DNA of 64,000 nt from Clostridium sp. (GCA_021770825.1 JAETQD010000011.1:58255-122254); one strand, 5' to 3'; positions 56,401-64,000 are shown, counted from the stretch's first letter. Made by a program: numbers and translations. Notes: a model not told the origin generated them from the letters alone.

Positions 56401-58656
56401 CTTTATCTCTGTCTCATAGAACTGCTCCCACAGTTCCCGGAACGGATATGCATCCAGAGGCGTTGCGTTGGGGTCTCCGGCAATCCATTTGCAGCGGTCC
56501 AGCCTGGTTCCCAGAACCTGCTCCGCTCCCCAGGTGGTCGTATATTCCAGCGTCTGGTTCTTTTCAATCAGCGCATTTAATTTATTAAGGATTTGGATGC
56601 ATTCCTTTTCCCCATGGACAAACAGCTTCTCTACCCCGGCTGCATCCACCGTAACCGTAGGCAGAACCCATTCCTTTGTGGTGTCATAGAATCCATATCC
56701 CGGTGTATTTAAAATATCCTGTGCCTCGCTGTTTCCTCCGATCAGCTCGCCCAAAAGTACCTGTTCCTTTCCCGTGGGGTCTTTTAATGCAGAAAGCAGC
56801 GGCCGGATTTCCTTAAATTCCTCCGGCTTTTCCTTTTTCACCTGCAGCGCCAAATCCAGTGCACCCATATGGCACTCTTCCGACTTTTCTTCCAGAAGTC
56901 TTCCGATACATGCCCGAAGCTGGGCCGGATTCTGTTTTCTCAATAAGGACAGCGTATTGGCGCGGCCTTTCTTGTATTTCAAATTCTTTTCGATTTTCTC
57001 ATAGTCTTCTCCCGTCAGTTCCATGGCCTCTGCCAGCTTGAACGCCGAGCTCATGGCATACTCCTCCGGATTATGAAGAAGCTCAAACAGCACATCCTTC
57101 TTTATCTGGGTCTTCGGCCGGTAAAGCAGTACACGGGCCGCCAGCGCACGGCCGCCCACACCGTAAGTTTCCCCCTGGCCGATGAGCGGAATCATCATAG
57201 CCGCCTCATCCAGATACTCCTCATCCTGTAACATCCACGCCAGAAGGCACATGCGGACTGCAACATCCGACTTTGATAATTCCACGCGATACCATGGAAA
57301 AATGCAGGGGTTTAAATCCACACCCTTTTTGGGAATCGCCGCAAAAATCCGGCGCAGGCCCAGATAAAACTCCCTCGCCTCTTCCTCGCTGTCAAAAAAT
57401 CCAAAGGAAGTCGGAAGCGCCGTTTTCGGCATGGCCGCTCTGTGATCCCGGAGGGAAAAATAGTTTGTTCCCTCATCTAACAGCAAATCCCTGAGGCATC
57501 CCTGTGCATTTTCCATAAAGCACGGCATATAGCAGGCCACCAGCTCCAGATCGTCCTGATATGTAAGAATTACTTTTTTGGCGGCCGTTCCCTTCAGTCT
57601 CTTTTCCTGCAGCGTGCGGTTAAAGTAGGACGCTGTCATTTTCTGGTTCTTCGTCCCATTCTCAACCAACTTCAGAACCGCCTTTACGCCTTCCTCTGCA
57701 TCATAAAAGCCCTTGGCCCAGAGGGCACAGCTAATGGCAATGGAATCGTTGGTTTTTAGCTGTTCCTCTGCAAACTCCGGTTCTCTTAGACATTTCCCCA
57801 TGAGCCGCATCAGCTTATCCGTGATCCGGTCCACAGACCTTTCATCAAAAATTCCAATCCAGGTGCTGACTGCCCGTTTTACAGAGGAATACCGGATCAG
57901 ATCATTGTCCTCAATGACCCGGAAGAGGTGCAGAAATGCCTCCGGCCGCCCCGCATCCATGGTTTCACAAACTGCCTGCCTTGCCCCCTCCTGGAGTCTG
58001 GCTGCCAGGAGGAAATCCCCCAGAAGCCGATACATTTCCTCACTTTTGCTCATGACAATGCCGCGAATCATCTCATGGCTGATCATGGCGGTATTTCCCT
58101 CTCCCAAAAGAATGTCCTTTACCGCCCGGATGGTATCCTGGTTTCCCAGATCAATCTGCGCCGCCAGAATCCCGGAATAGGCCCAGAATTCCGTTCTTGC
58201 ATGGTCATAGATTTCCGGAGCCACATTCCCTGTAAGAATATCGGCCAGGCTGGCATCATAAAACTTAAGCTTTGAGTAGGCCAAAAGAAGCTGGACGCTT
58301 TTCTGTACAAAGGGCACATAGCTTTTCGACCGCACACTTCTCCGGTACCATCCCGCAGTCATCTGGTACTGGTTCATCTCATCCAGCGCATAGTAAAACT
58401 CTTCCTGAAGCTCTTTGGGGACGCACAAATCCACCAACTGGGACATCTGCCCTTTATAAAGACTGCTGAGATTCCAGTAAGTCCCCATCTCCAAAAGTTC
58501 TCTTATAAATTTGCTGTCTCCGAATGTTACGTTCTGATATATGGTGGACGGAAGCAGCTTTCGCTCTGCCTCGAACAAAAGATTCCCATTTTCCTTTAGC
58601 TGTACAATCCATTTCTCCGATATCTTTTTCCTGCTGTCATAAGTAAATTCTGCCAT
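53485..58656 (-). CDS. Very large DUF4132-type protein (1723 aa)
   Basis: A 1723-residue soluble protein with no signal peptide or membrane helix. Most of it looks like alpha-helical repeats; the C-terminal third has the DUF4132 pattern (VYIAHPYDLYEAGCWHEYQ, then RKVRQPFKQIFRELYV) and a final conserved block (VEMRRAIVECNLELFKIKN to GRMFLPFIDDDPKTAEIMS). I see no nuclease, kinase or ATPase motif. Relatives include E. coli MolR/YehI-type proteins of unknown function, and some are next to MoxR ATPase and VWA genes, absent here. GC content and codon use look like the neighbours. ATG 58656 follows GAGAGGAGAGAAGGT. Its place between sugar genes may be accidental. Confidence 0.75.
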   Translation of the reverse strand: MAEFTYDSRKKISEKWIVQLKENGNLLFEAERKLLPSTIYQNVTFGDSKFIRELLEMGTYWNLSSLYKGQMSQLVDLCVPKELQEEFYYALDEMNQYQMTAGWYRRSVRSKSYVPFVQKSVQLLLAYSKLKFYDASLADILTGNVAPEIYDHARTEFWAYSGILAAQIDLGNQDTIRAVKDILLGEGNTAMISHEMIRGIVMSKSEEMYRLLGDFLLAARLQEGARQAVCETMDAGRPEAFLHLFRVIEDNDLIRYSSVKRAVSTWIGIFDERSVDRITDKLMRLMGKCLREPEFAEEQLKTNDSIAISCALWAKGFYDAEEGVKAVLKLVENGTKNQKMTASYFNRTLQEKRLKGTAAKKVILTYQDDLELVACYMPCFMENAQGCLRDLLLDEGTNYFSLRDHRAAMPKTALPTSFGFFDSEEEAREFYLGLRRIFAAIPKKGVDLNPCIFPWYRVELSKSDVAVRMCLLAWMLQDEEYLDEAAMMIPLIGQGETYGVGGRALAARVLLYRPKTQIKKDVLFELLHNPEEYAMSSAFKLAEAMELTGEDYEKIEKNLKYKKGRANTLSLLRKQNPAQLRACIGRLLEEKSEECHMGALDLALQVKKEKPEEFKEIRPLLSALKDPTGKEQVLLGELIGGNSEAQDILNTPGYGFYDTTKEWVLPTVTVDAAGVEKLFVHGEKECIQILNKLNALIEKNQTLEYTTTWGAEQVLGTRLDRCKWIAGDPNATPLDAYPFRELWEQFYETEIKTPDMLMELYLYQACRYGRRDYENNLEIYKLVFGGQAPFKDLVQGLRYGVQAGTVIDALFMEYVPQELKSRWALAGIAKLVSVLDDSNDMYESEERYYRGTEIIRKRTAELPVFASMLAWLRYVPAEDWGNGFTLRFKIRERYSRESLEEGPKIRGESLGSVLGQADIVQAYVRGIWDKDLFYKAIVNFMGLGSLFGPISTVEQKGNVTSRDARVGVLNAFFGPGKIMPVDGKYRFDAIGDEMPEMALAHMLYKEIIPVVLKVELKRGEQSTPFSRRITDILMIYGIDTLIQILNALGNDPLDRSRYYYSSRDESKRAVLSHLLKVCHPKPEETAKDLKKALKGTDITKKRLVEAAMYAPQWIFMVEEYLAMPGFKSGCYYFMAHTSERMDEFTTSMVAKYTPLTPEELAGGAFDVNWFSEAYEKLGEKNFKLLYDAAKYSSSGTAHARARKYADAALGKVSLEELKAEIDAKRNKDLLMSTGLLPLDNNKKKREEQLLERYQYIQKYKKESRNFGAQRRASEGRAVELALQNLSVNAGFTDVTRLTLRMESKLTESFGSYFEWQTLEEDISLKLDVDETGKSSLLCEKAGKSLKSIPAKYKKNEMVLQYQDANKKLKEQYSRTKQMMEQAMEDRTSFEVWELLELKNNPVVRPIVEPLVVKAVNEGTAADGSQDSVSDSPVRMGFLTESGLMDWSGTLTDIGPDEKVYIAHPYDLYEAGCWHEYQKVLFERKVRQPFKQIFRELYVKLSEELDKTESLMFAGNQIQPQKTVGALRSRRWVADYEDGLQKIYYKENIVARIYAMADWFSPSDVEAPTLEYVVFYDRKTFKPMKITEVPDIIYSEVMRDVDLAVSVAHAGGVDPETSHSTVEMRRAIVECNLELFKIKNVALEGNHAVIDGKLGRYTVHLGSGVVHQMGNTMLYVVPVHSQHRGRMFLPFIDDDPKTAEIMSKIILFAEDTKIKDPNILSQIR

Positions 58657-58841
58657 ACCTTCTCTCCTCTCTGCCTTTATTTCTTTCTGGCCCCATTATC
58701 TTAAGCCGCAATTGTCCCGCTTTTCTATGCTTATTATCACAATTTTTTTATAGGATTTCAACAATTTCGCGTCAAAACTATCGATATGGAACCCGATTTC
58801 ATGCTACAATAGAGCCAGATATGGAAAAGGAGATTTTATAA

Positions 58842-60203
58842 ATGGAAAAGATGAAACAATTAATGGAAATGGTAGAAAAATATGAGGGGCTGATCTATGA
58901 AGCCGCGGACCATATCTGGAAGAACCCGGAGACCGGATACCGCGAGTGGAAGACCTCTGAGTACATGGCATCCCAGTTTGAAGCTCTCGGCTACACTCTG
59001 ACCAAAGCAGGAAATATTCCCGGGTTCTATGCAGACCTGGACACTGGAAGACCCGGCCCGAAGATTGCAATTTTCGGCGAGCTGGATTCCCTCATCGTAG
59101 AAAGCCATCCGGCGGCTGACCCCCAGACCCATGCCGTTCACGCATGCGGCCACCACGCACAGAGTGCAATTCTCCTGGGCATTGCCGCCGCCTTAAAGGA
59201 ACCGGGTGCCCTGGACGGTCTTTGCGGATCCATCCGCTTCCTGTCCGTTCCGGCGGAAGAGCTGATTGAGCTTGGTTTCCGCGAGGAACTTCAGAAGCAG
59301 GGAATCATCAAATACTTTGGCGGCAAGGTGGAATTCATCTACCGGGGCTATTTAGACGGGGTTGACATGGCTCTCCTTATTCACTCCGGAAGTCTCCCGG
59401 AAGGAAAAACCCTGGCCATAGGCCAGGGCAACAACGGCTGCGTCATCAAAAACATCACCTTCCAGGGAGTTTCCGCCCATGCCGGCGGCTCACCGGAAAA
59501 GGGAGTCAATGCCCTCTACGCAGCCACCTGCGGCATCAATGCAGCCAACGCTCTCCGCGAGACCTTCGTTGACAGCCAGCATATCCGTTTCCACCCCATC
59601 ATTACCGAAGGCGGACTGGCTGTAAATGCCATTCCGGAAACGGTAAAGCTGGAAGCCCAGGCGCGCGGGGCTTCCTATGAAGCAATGTATGAGTACAACA
59701 AAAAAATCAACCGAGGACTGGCCGGGGCTGCCGCCTCCATGGGCGCCCGCTTGGAAATAAATGACCATCCGGGACATATTCCGCTCAATAACGACAAAAA
59801 CCTGGCCGCCATCATGACCGAGGTAATGGAGACCATCTCCGGCCCCGGCAGCGTGGTGACTGACGAAGGCTGGAGCACCGGAACCACCGACATGGGCGAT
59901 GTCTCTTCCATCATGCCCACCATCCAGCCCCATGCAAGCGGCTCCATTGGAATCGGCCACGGAAACAACTACTATGTGGCTGACAAAAAACTGGGCTGCC
60001 TGTATCCCGCCGAATGCCTAGTTCTCACCGCTGCAAAGCTGCTCTCCGATGATGCCGCTCTCGCGAAGAAGGTGATCGCGGAGAACAAACCATATTTTAA
60101 GTCCAAGGAAGAATATCTTGCTGCCATTGACAAGCTGACCATGGAGAAAAAAGTTGTTACTTATAACGACGACGGTACGGTCACTCTGGATTACAGCAAA
60201 TAA
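58842..60203 (+). CDS. M20-family amidohydrolase (AbgB-like)
   Basis: A 453-residue M20 peptidase/amidohydrolase. Zinc ligands and catalytic residues are visible in AIFGELDSL, HACGHHAQSAILLGIAAAL and VPAEELIELGF; the dimerisation domain lies at about residues 190-300 (ISAH-like stretch VSAHAGGSPEKGVNALYA). AbgB cleaves p-aminobenzoyl-glutamate, others release acyl or amino acid groups; the substrate here is unknown. ATG 58842 follows AAAAGGAGATTTTATAA; an extended -10 TGCTACAAT lies just upstream. It ends at a shared terminator. Confidence 0.88.
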   Translation: MEKMKQLMEMVEKYEGLIYEAADHIWKNPETGYREWKTSEYMASQFEALGYTLTKAGNIPGFYADLDTGRPGPKIAIFGELDSLIVESHPAADPQTHAVHACGHHAQSAILLGIAAALKEPGALDGLCGSIRFLSVPAEELIELGFREELQKQGIIKYFGGKVEFIYRGYLDGVDMALLIHSGSLPEGKTLAIGQGNNGCVIKNITFQGVSAHAGGSPEKGVNALYAATCGINAANALRETFVDSQHIRFHPIITEGGLAVNAIPETVKLEAQARGASYEAMYEYNKKINRGLAGAAASMGARLEINDHPGHIPLNNDKNLAAIMTEVMETISGPGSVVTDEGWSTGTTDMGDVSSIMPTIQPHASGSIGIGHGNNYYVADKKLGCLYPAECLVLTAAKLLSDDAALAKKVIAENKPYFKSKEEYLAAIDKLTMEKKVVTYNDDGTVTLDYSK

Positions 60204-60210
60204 AAGTTAA

Positions 60211-60243
60211 GGCCGATATCTTTTGATGATATCGGCCCCATTT
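60211..60243. terminator. Bidirectional terminator
   Basis: GGCCGATATC and GATATCGGCC form a perfect 10-bp stem (60211-60237) with T tracts on both sides, between the M20 gene and the ABC ATPase. Confidence 0.88.
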
Positions 60244-60244
60244 T

Positions 60245-61432
60245 TTAGAATTCCAGATTCTTTCCAGTCTCTTTACTGAATACATGTGCAACGCTGCCAT
60301 TGAAGGTAAATGCCAGCTCTTTTCCTGTGGCAAAGTTTGCCATGGTTGCTGCATCCAGTCCCATGGTCTGAACGATGATGATGGCATCCACGCCCATGGC
60401 ATTAACATGGAGATGTACGGCACTTCCCATCATCTCGCTTACATCTACGGTACCGCGCAATGCCGGCTCTCCGCTCTTTGCAAGGGAAATGTGCTCCGGA
60501 CGCACGCCCAGGGTAATGGACTGCGGTGCAACGTTCTTCGCTGCCAGCTTCGCCTGCTTCTCTGCATCCAGCTCCACACAAACCTCACCGATCTTTACGG
60601 AATACTTTCCGTTTTCTTTTACAAGATCGGCAGAGAAGATATTCATACGCGGCATTCCGATGAAGCCTGCTACGAACAGGTTAGCCGGGTGATCAAATAC
60701 CTCCTGCGGAGTTCCGATCTGCTGGATTACGCCGTCCTTCATAATAACAATGCGATCGCCCAGAGTCATGGCCTCGGTCTGGTCATGGGTAACGTACATG
60801 AATGTGGTATTGATTTTCTGGCGCAGCTTGATGATCTCTGCACGCATCTGGTTACGGAGCTTTGCGTCCAGGTTGGACAGCGGCTCATCCATCAGAAGGA
60901 CCTTCGGCTCACGCACGATTGCACGTCCGATGGCTACACGCTGACGCTGGCCGCCGGAAAGGGCCTTCGGCTTTCTGTCCAGGTACTGGGTAATATCAAG
61001 GGTCCTTGCAGCTTCCTGTACCAGACGGTCCACTTCTGCCTCCGGCATCTTCCGGAGTCTTAAGGGATATGCCATGTTATCGTACACGGTCATATGCGGA
61101 TACAGAGCGTAGCTCTGGAATACCATTGCAATATCACGGTCCTTCGGAGCCACATCGTTCACCAGTTTGCCGTCGATATAAAGCTCGCCGCCGCTGATTT
61201 CTTCCAGACCAGCCACCATTCTTAAGGTTGTGGACTTACCGCAGCCGGACGGTCCAACCAGAACGATGAATTCCTTATCTGCAATCTCCAGGTTGAAATC
61301 CTGAACGGCAAGAACGCCTTCTTCTGTGACAAGAAGATTGGTTTTCTTCTCTTCTTCACCTTTTTTCTTTTTCTTCTTGGATTCGCTGTGCGGATAAACC
61401 TTTTTAATACCTTTTAAAGATAAGCTTGACAT
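60245..61432 (-). CDS. Sugar ABC transporter ATPase (MsmK/UgpC-type)
   Basis: A 395-residue ATPase with Walker A (LVGPSGCGKSTTLRMVAG), signature (LSGGQRQRVAIGRAIV), Walker B (VLLMDEPLSNLDA) and the OB-type regulatory domain of MalK/UgpC. An unusual Lys/Glu-rich insert (SESKKKKKKGEEEKKTN) splits the N-terminal strand. Such ATPases energise several CUT1 importers in Firmicutes, including the one at 45.7-49 kb, which has no ATPase of its own. It stands alone between two terminators. Confidence 0.9.
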   Translation of the reverse strand: MSSLSLKGIKKVYPHSESKKKKKKGEEEKKTNLLVTEEGVLAVQDFNLEIADKEFIVLVGPSGCGKSTTLRMVAGLEEISGGELYIDGKLVNDVAPKDRDIAMVFQSYALYPHMTVYDNMAYPLRLRKMPEAEVDRLVQEAARTLDITQYLDRKPKALSGGQRQRVAIGRAIVREPKVLLMDEPLSNLDAKLRNQMRAEIIKLRQKINTTFMYVTHDQTEAMTLGDRIVIMKDGVIQQIGTPQEVFDHPANLFVAGFIGMPRMNIFSADLVKENGKYSVKIGEVCVELDAEKQAKLAAKNVAPQSITLGVRPEHISLAKSGEPALRGTVDVSEMMGSAVHLHVNAMGVDAIIIVQTMGLDAATMANFATGKELAFTFNGSVAHVFSKETGKNLEF

Positions 61433-61479
61433 AATTTTTTCTCCTTTTCAAAAGCCGTATTGATATGTTAAAATCCCCC

Positions 61480-61509
61480 GGAAACCATACCGCCCGCGGC
61501 AGGGTTTCC
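61480..61509 (-). terminator. Probable terminator after the nag genes
   Basis: GGAAACC (61480-61486) pairs with GGTTTCC (61503-61509); GGGGATTTT follows on the minus strand. The T run is short. Confidence 0.55.
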
Positions 61510-61512
61510 CTA

Positions 61513-61836
61513 TCATACGAAATACGGCGGAGCGCGAAGACACGGAACCTGCCTCACCACATCGTTCCAATGCCGCAGAACACTGCTTCGTTTCACAATG
61601 TGCCTTGCAGCATCGGAAAGGCATTCCGAAGGCCTTCCCGTTTCCTGGAAGCCGCGGCGGATTGCCCGTCTCAAAAGAATCAGGCGATGCCCCGGAAAGT
61701 CCTCCTCACAAAGATCGGATGTGTCCAGGAAACCATCTTCACATAAAAGTTCCAGGAAAGAGTCGTCCATTTCTTCTGCCTGGTCAGGCACAAAGTATTC
61801 AAATAAATCTTCCTGGCTGGTTGTGCCATGATTCAT
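61513..61836 (-). CDS. Small hypothetical protein after nagA (107 aa)
   Basis: I do not recognise a family. The 107-residue protein has an acidic N-terminal half (EEMDDSFLELLCEDGFLDTS) and a basic C-terminal half. ATG 61836 follows GGAGGGGAAGCGCAA and lies 37 bases after nagA, so it would be cotranscribed with nagB-nagA. The amino acid composition is plausible but not decisive; it may be a small regulatory or RNA-binding-type protein, or a spurious frame. Confidence 0.5.
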   Translation of the reverse strand: MNHGTTSQEDLFEYFVPDQAEEMDDSFLELLCEDGFLDTSDLCEEDFPGHRLILLRRAIRRGFQETGRPSECLSDAARHIVKRSSVLRHWNDVVRQVPCLRAPPYFV

Positions 61837-61873
61837 TTGCGCTTCCCCTCCTTCCTGGAACTTACAGCATCTT

Positions 61874-63004
61874 CTATTTTACAACGTTTCCCCGGAATAC
61901 GATTTTCTGTATTGCCAGAGTTTCTTTATCCAGTAATACGCAAGTGGCGTCTTTTCCCTCTTCCAGACTTCCGAACCGGTTCTCCATTCCAATGGACTTC
62001 GCCGGATTGTAGGATGCGGCCCGAACTGCGTCTGCCAGCGGAATTCCGAATTTCACGGCCTGGCGCATACATCCCATCAGACTGGTAACGGAACCTGCCA
62101 GAGTCTCCGGATGGCCAAGCAGTGTTGCACGGTTGCCGTGAACCTCGATCATCTGACCGCCGAAAGGATATTCACCGTCCGGCATTCCGGTTGCCCGAAG
62201 AGAGTCGGAAATCAGAATCATACGCTCTGCACCGAACATGGCAAAGGTGGCGCGGATTACGCTTCCGTGAACATGGATGCCGTCACAGATAATTTCCGGC
62301 ATCACCTTTTCATCGTCACGGGCTGCCCCGATAACTCCCGGTTCCCGGTGATGGAGAGACGGCATGCCGTTGTAAAGGTGAGTGGCATGGTCTGCGCCTG
62401 CTGCAAATGCAGCGGAAGCCGTATCGTAGTCTGCGATGGTATGTCCAACGGAAACATGGATTCCCTCCGCAGTTGCTGTGCGGATAAACTCCATTGCACC
62501 CGGCTGTTCCGGGGCAACGGTCACAAGCTTCACAAGGCCCTTCGCGTCTGACTGGAGCCGTCTTAACATGGGAATATCCGGGTCATGAAGGAAATCGCTG
62601 TTCTGCGCGCCTTTCTTTGCGCTGGACAAAAACGGTCCTTCCAGATGAATGCCCACCAGCTCTGCACCGCTGCTCTGTTTTTCCCTGTGGGCTGCGGCGT
62701 TTTTACAGATCGGGGAAAGCTGTTCCTCCGGCAGGGTCATTCCGGCCGGACAGATATAAGTTACGCCCTCGGACAGCTCATAATCTGCCATGGCCTGGAG
62801 TCCTTCTGGGGTTGCATCGCTGAAATCCTCTCCGACACAGCCATGGAAGTGGACATCCACAAGGCCTGGGATTACATAGCAGCCGGACGCGTCAATGACG
62901 ATTTCATCCGTGCTGTCTGCAGAAATCACGGTTCCGTCTGTGCAAAGGTCTTTTTCTGAAAAACCTTTTTCCAAATCGAATACAAGTCCGCCGGTTATCC
63001 GCAT
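61874..63004 (-). CDS. nagA: N-acetylglucosamine-6-phosphate deacetylase NagA
   Basis: The 376-residue amidohydrolase-superfamily enzyme removes acetate from GlcNAc-6-P. Typical segments are YVIPGLVDVHFHGCVGEDF (metal HxH region), GIHLEGPFLSSAKKGAQN (the Glu ligand), SVGHTIADYDTASAAFAAGA (His), ATHLYNGMPSLHHREPG and ILISDSLRATG. ATG 63004 overlaps the end of nagB by 10 bases, giving translational coupling; the longer frame to 63097 lies inside nagB. Second gene of the nagB-nagA unit. Confidence 0.95.
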   Translation of the reverse strand: MRITGGLVFDLEKGFSEKDLCTDGTVISADSTDEIVIDASGCYVIPGLVDVHFHGCVGEDFSDATPEGLQAMADYELSEGVTYICPAGMTLPEEQLSPICKNAAAHREKQSSGAELVGIHLEGPFLSSAKKGAQNSDFLHDPDIPMLRRLQSDAKGLVKLVTVAPEQPGAMEFIRTATAEGIHVSVGHTIADYDTASAAFAAGADHATHLYNGMPSLHHREPGVIGAARDDEKVMPEIICDGIHVHGSVIRATFAMFGAERMILISDSLRATGMPDGEYPFGGQMIEVHGNRATLLGHPETLAGSVTSLMGCMRQAVKFGIPLADAVRAASYNPAKSIGMENRFGSLEEGKDATCVLLDKETLAIQKIVFRGNVVK

Positions 63005-63747
63005 ATTTCTACCCCCGCATTTACCAGCTTGGAAAGTGCTGCTTCGTCGCCTACAATCACAACGTCGTTGTGGAGCTGGAGAATAGAGGCCGGGCACTGC
63101 GGTGTGATCGGACCGCAGACTGCGTTATAAAGTGCATCTGCCTTGTCCGCACCGCTGGCAATCAGCAGAACGCGGCGCGCTGCCATAATGCAGCCGATAC
63201 CCATGGTCAGAGCCTGTTTCGGCACATCGTCTGCGCTGGCGAAGAAACGGGCATTGGCCTCGATGGTGCTCTCTGTTAAGTCAACCACATGAGTTTCTTT
63301 TACGAAGCAGTCGCAGGGCTCGTTGAAACCGATATGGCCATTGCGGCCCAGGCCCAGGAGCTGTAAATCTGCATAGCCAAGGGATTTTACAAGCTCATCG
63401 TAGCGGGCGCACTCTGCCTCCGGATCAGCAGCCAGACCATCCGGTACATTTGTATTTTCCGGTACAATATCAATATGATCAAACAGATTCGTCTGCATGA
63501 AATAGCGGTAGCTCTGGTCGTGGGTTCCTGCAAGTCCCTTGTATTCATCCAGGTTGACCGTCCGTACTTCCTTGAAGCTGAAATCCCCTTTTTGATTCCA
63601 GATGGTGAGCTGTTTGTAGGTTCCGATGGGAGTGGAGCCGGTAGCCAGTCCCAGAACACAGTCCGGACGGCGGATTACCTCCGCGGAGATCAGGTTGGCC
63701 GCACGGCGGCTCATGGCATCATAATCCTTTTCACGATATATTTTCAT
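62995..63747 (-). CDS. nagB: Glucosamine-6-phosphate deaminase NagB
   Basis: A 250-residue enzyme that converts GlcN-6-P to fructose-6-P and ammonia. GLATGSTPIGTYKQL (phosphate loop), VNLDEYKGL with the catalytic Asp, and LLGLGRNGHIGFNEP with the catalytic His are all present. Length is standard. ATG 63747 follows GAAAGGGGAAAAACT. The 130-base leader is structured, and a CATGTC/GACATG palindrome overlaps its promoter. It delivers amino sugars from sialic acid or chitin-type sources to glycolysis. Confidence 0.96.
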   Translation of the reverse strand: MKIYREKDYDAMSRRAANLISAEVIRRPDCVLGLATGSTPIGTYKQLTIWNQKGDFSFKEVRTVNLDEYKGLAGTHDQSYRYFMQTNLFDHIDIVPENTNVPDGLAADPEAECARYDELVKSLGYADLQLLGLGRNGHIGFNEPCDCFVKETHVVDLTESTIEANARFFASADDVPKQALTMGIGCIMAARRVLLIASGADKADALYNAVCGPITPQCPASILQLHNDVVIVGDEAALSKLVNAGVEICG

Positions 63748-63798
63748 AGTTTTTCCCCTTTCTTGGAACTATTTGGTGCTTTTTTGTATATTCCTTAG

Positions 63799-63878
63799 GT
63801 TGGCAGGGTGGGCTTCCAGCCGCCAACGGAATGGGTGCTTTGACTCCGTAGTGCAGGTTTGAAGCCACCAGCGGCTTC
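63799..63878 (-). promoter_or_regulatory. Structured leader of nagB
   Basis: In the nagB leader three hairpins follow one another: GAAGCC/GGCTTC (63861-63878), ACGGA/TCCGT (63826-63849) and GTTGGC/GCCAAC with an inner GGCT/AGCC (63799-63827). The last two overlap by two bases, so they may be exclusive. There is no T run. No named riboswitch matches. Confidence 0.5.
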
Positions 63879-63884
63879 GTGAAT

Positions 63885-63906
63885 ATTATACCATGTCTCC
63901 GACATG
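63885..63906 (-). promoter_or_regulatory. nagB promoter with operator
   Basis: TGGTATAAT on the minus strand (TATAAT 63890-63885) is an extended -10. CATGTCTCCGACATG (63892-63906), a palindrome, fills the spacer between it and a weak -35, suited to control by a dimeric regulator. Confidence 0.65.
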
Positions 63907-63927
63907 CTATGCTCCGCAGGATGCACA

Positions 63928-63972
63928 CGATTCGCTTTGGAATTTATCCGCCCTCCGGTCGGACGCGAATCG
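63928..63972. repeat. Inverted repeat at the right edge
   Basis: CGATTCGC (63928-63935) and GCGAATCG (63965-63972) are perfect 8-bp arms around a 29-base spacer that itself holds CCG/CGG complementarity. The flanking 63748-64000 region holds no gene that I can support. Confidence 0.4.
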
Positions 63973-64000
63973 GCGCAGGTATAATATCTAACGATATTAT

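Noticed and set aside
1..64000. tRNA, rRNA, CRISPR arrays, prophage or complete insertion sequences
   Set aside because: I looked for these on both strands and saw no cloverleaf, rRNA, spaced direct-repeat array, phage gene cluster, or transposase with terminal repeats.

Overview
The window reads as a stretch of chromosome from a Gram-positive anaerobe of the class Clostridia, most likely a Lachnospiraceae gut bacterium (Enterocloster/Lachnoclostridium-like). This is inferred from AGGAGG-type ribosome binding sites, many intrinsic terminators, MecA, a PerR/rubrerythrin/rubredoxin oxygen-defence set, clostridial two-family ABC importers and an Rpn-type PD-(D/E)XK protein. I saw no rRNA, tRNA, CRISPR array or phage region.

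Region 1 (1-10.4 kb): a creatininase-family gene (cut by the window edge) and the riboflavin importer ribU lie behind an FMN riboswitch with its own promoter. Upstream is a five-gene minus-strand operon: DUF1537 sugar-acid kinase, LarA-family racemase, glycerate kinase, KdgT-type permease and PdxA2 dehydrogenase. It looks like a pathway for a four-carbon sugar acid ending in DHAP or phosphoglycerate. A divergent PrpR-N regulator with a degenerate AAA+ domain faces it across two matching 19-bp palindromes. A DUF362 double-ferredoxin protein follows.

Region 2 (10.4-22 kb): an FMN reductase/HxlR divergent pair, an Rpn-type nuclease, a 5'-truncated aminotransferase joined to a LysR gene, an orphan acyl carrier protein, a flavin reductase with a DMT exporter, cell-wall genes (amidase, GH18), a Ser/Thr kinase fused to a MinD-like pseudo-ATPase with a stand-alone partner, and mecA.

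Region 3 (22-33.6 kb): a potassium island on the plus strand, kdpF-A-B-(small ORF)-C, ktrB-ktrA, a membrane-anchored small protein and kdpD-kdpE. Two or three small membrane proteins here are unusual. A 32-bp element is repeated ahead of kdpF and ktrA. KdpD keeps a c-di-AMP-binding motif.

Region 4 (33.6-39.1 kb): a DUF1858 protein, a ROK-family protein without the usual zinc motif behind a structured leader, an FAD oxidoreductase, and the oxygen-stress genes hrb and perR-rbr, the latter under Per boxes.

Region 5 (39.1-64 kb): a probable sialic acid/amino sugar catabolic region. It contains an Opp-type ABC importer, a CUT1-type ABC importer, two YhcH-type anomerases, an SGNH esterase, a YesL-type membrane protein, an AGE-family epimerase, NanA, a UgpC/MsmK-type ATPase, NagA and NagB. 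The implied route is Neu5Ac to ManNAc (NanA), to GlcNAc (AGE), to GlcNAc-6-P (a ROK kinase), to GlcN-6-P (NagA), to fructose-6-P (NagB). A 1723-residue DUF4132-type protein and an M20 amidohydrolase interrupt it.
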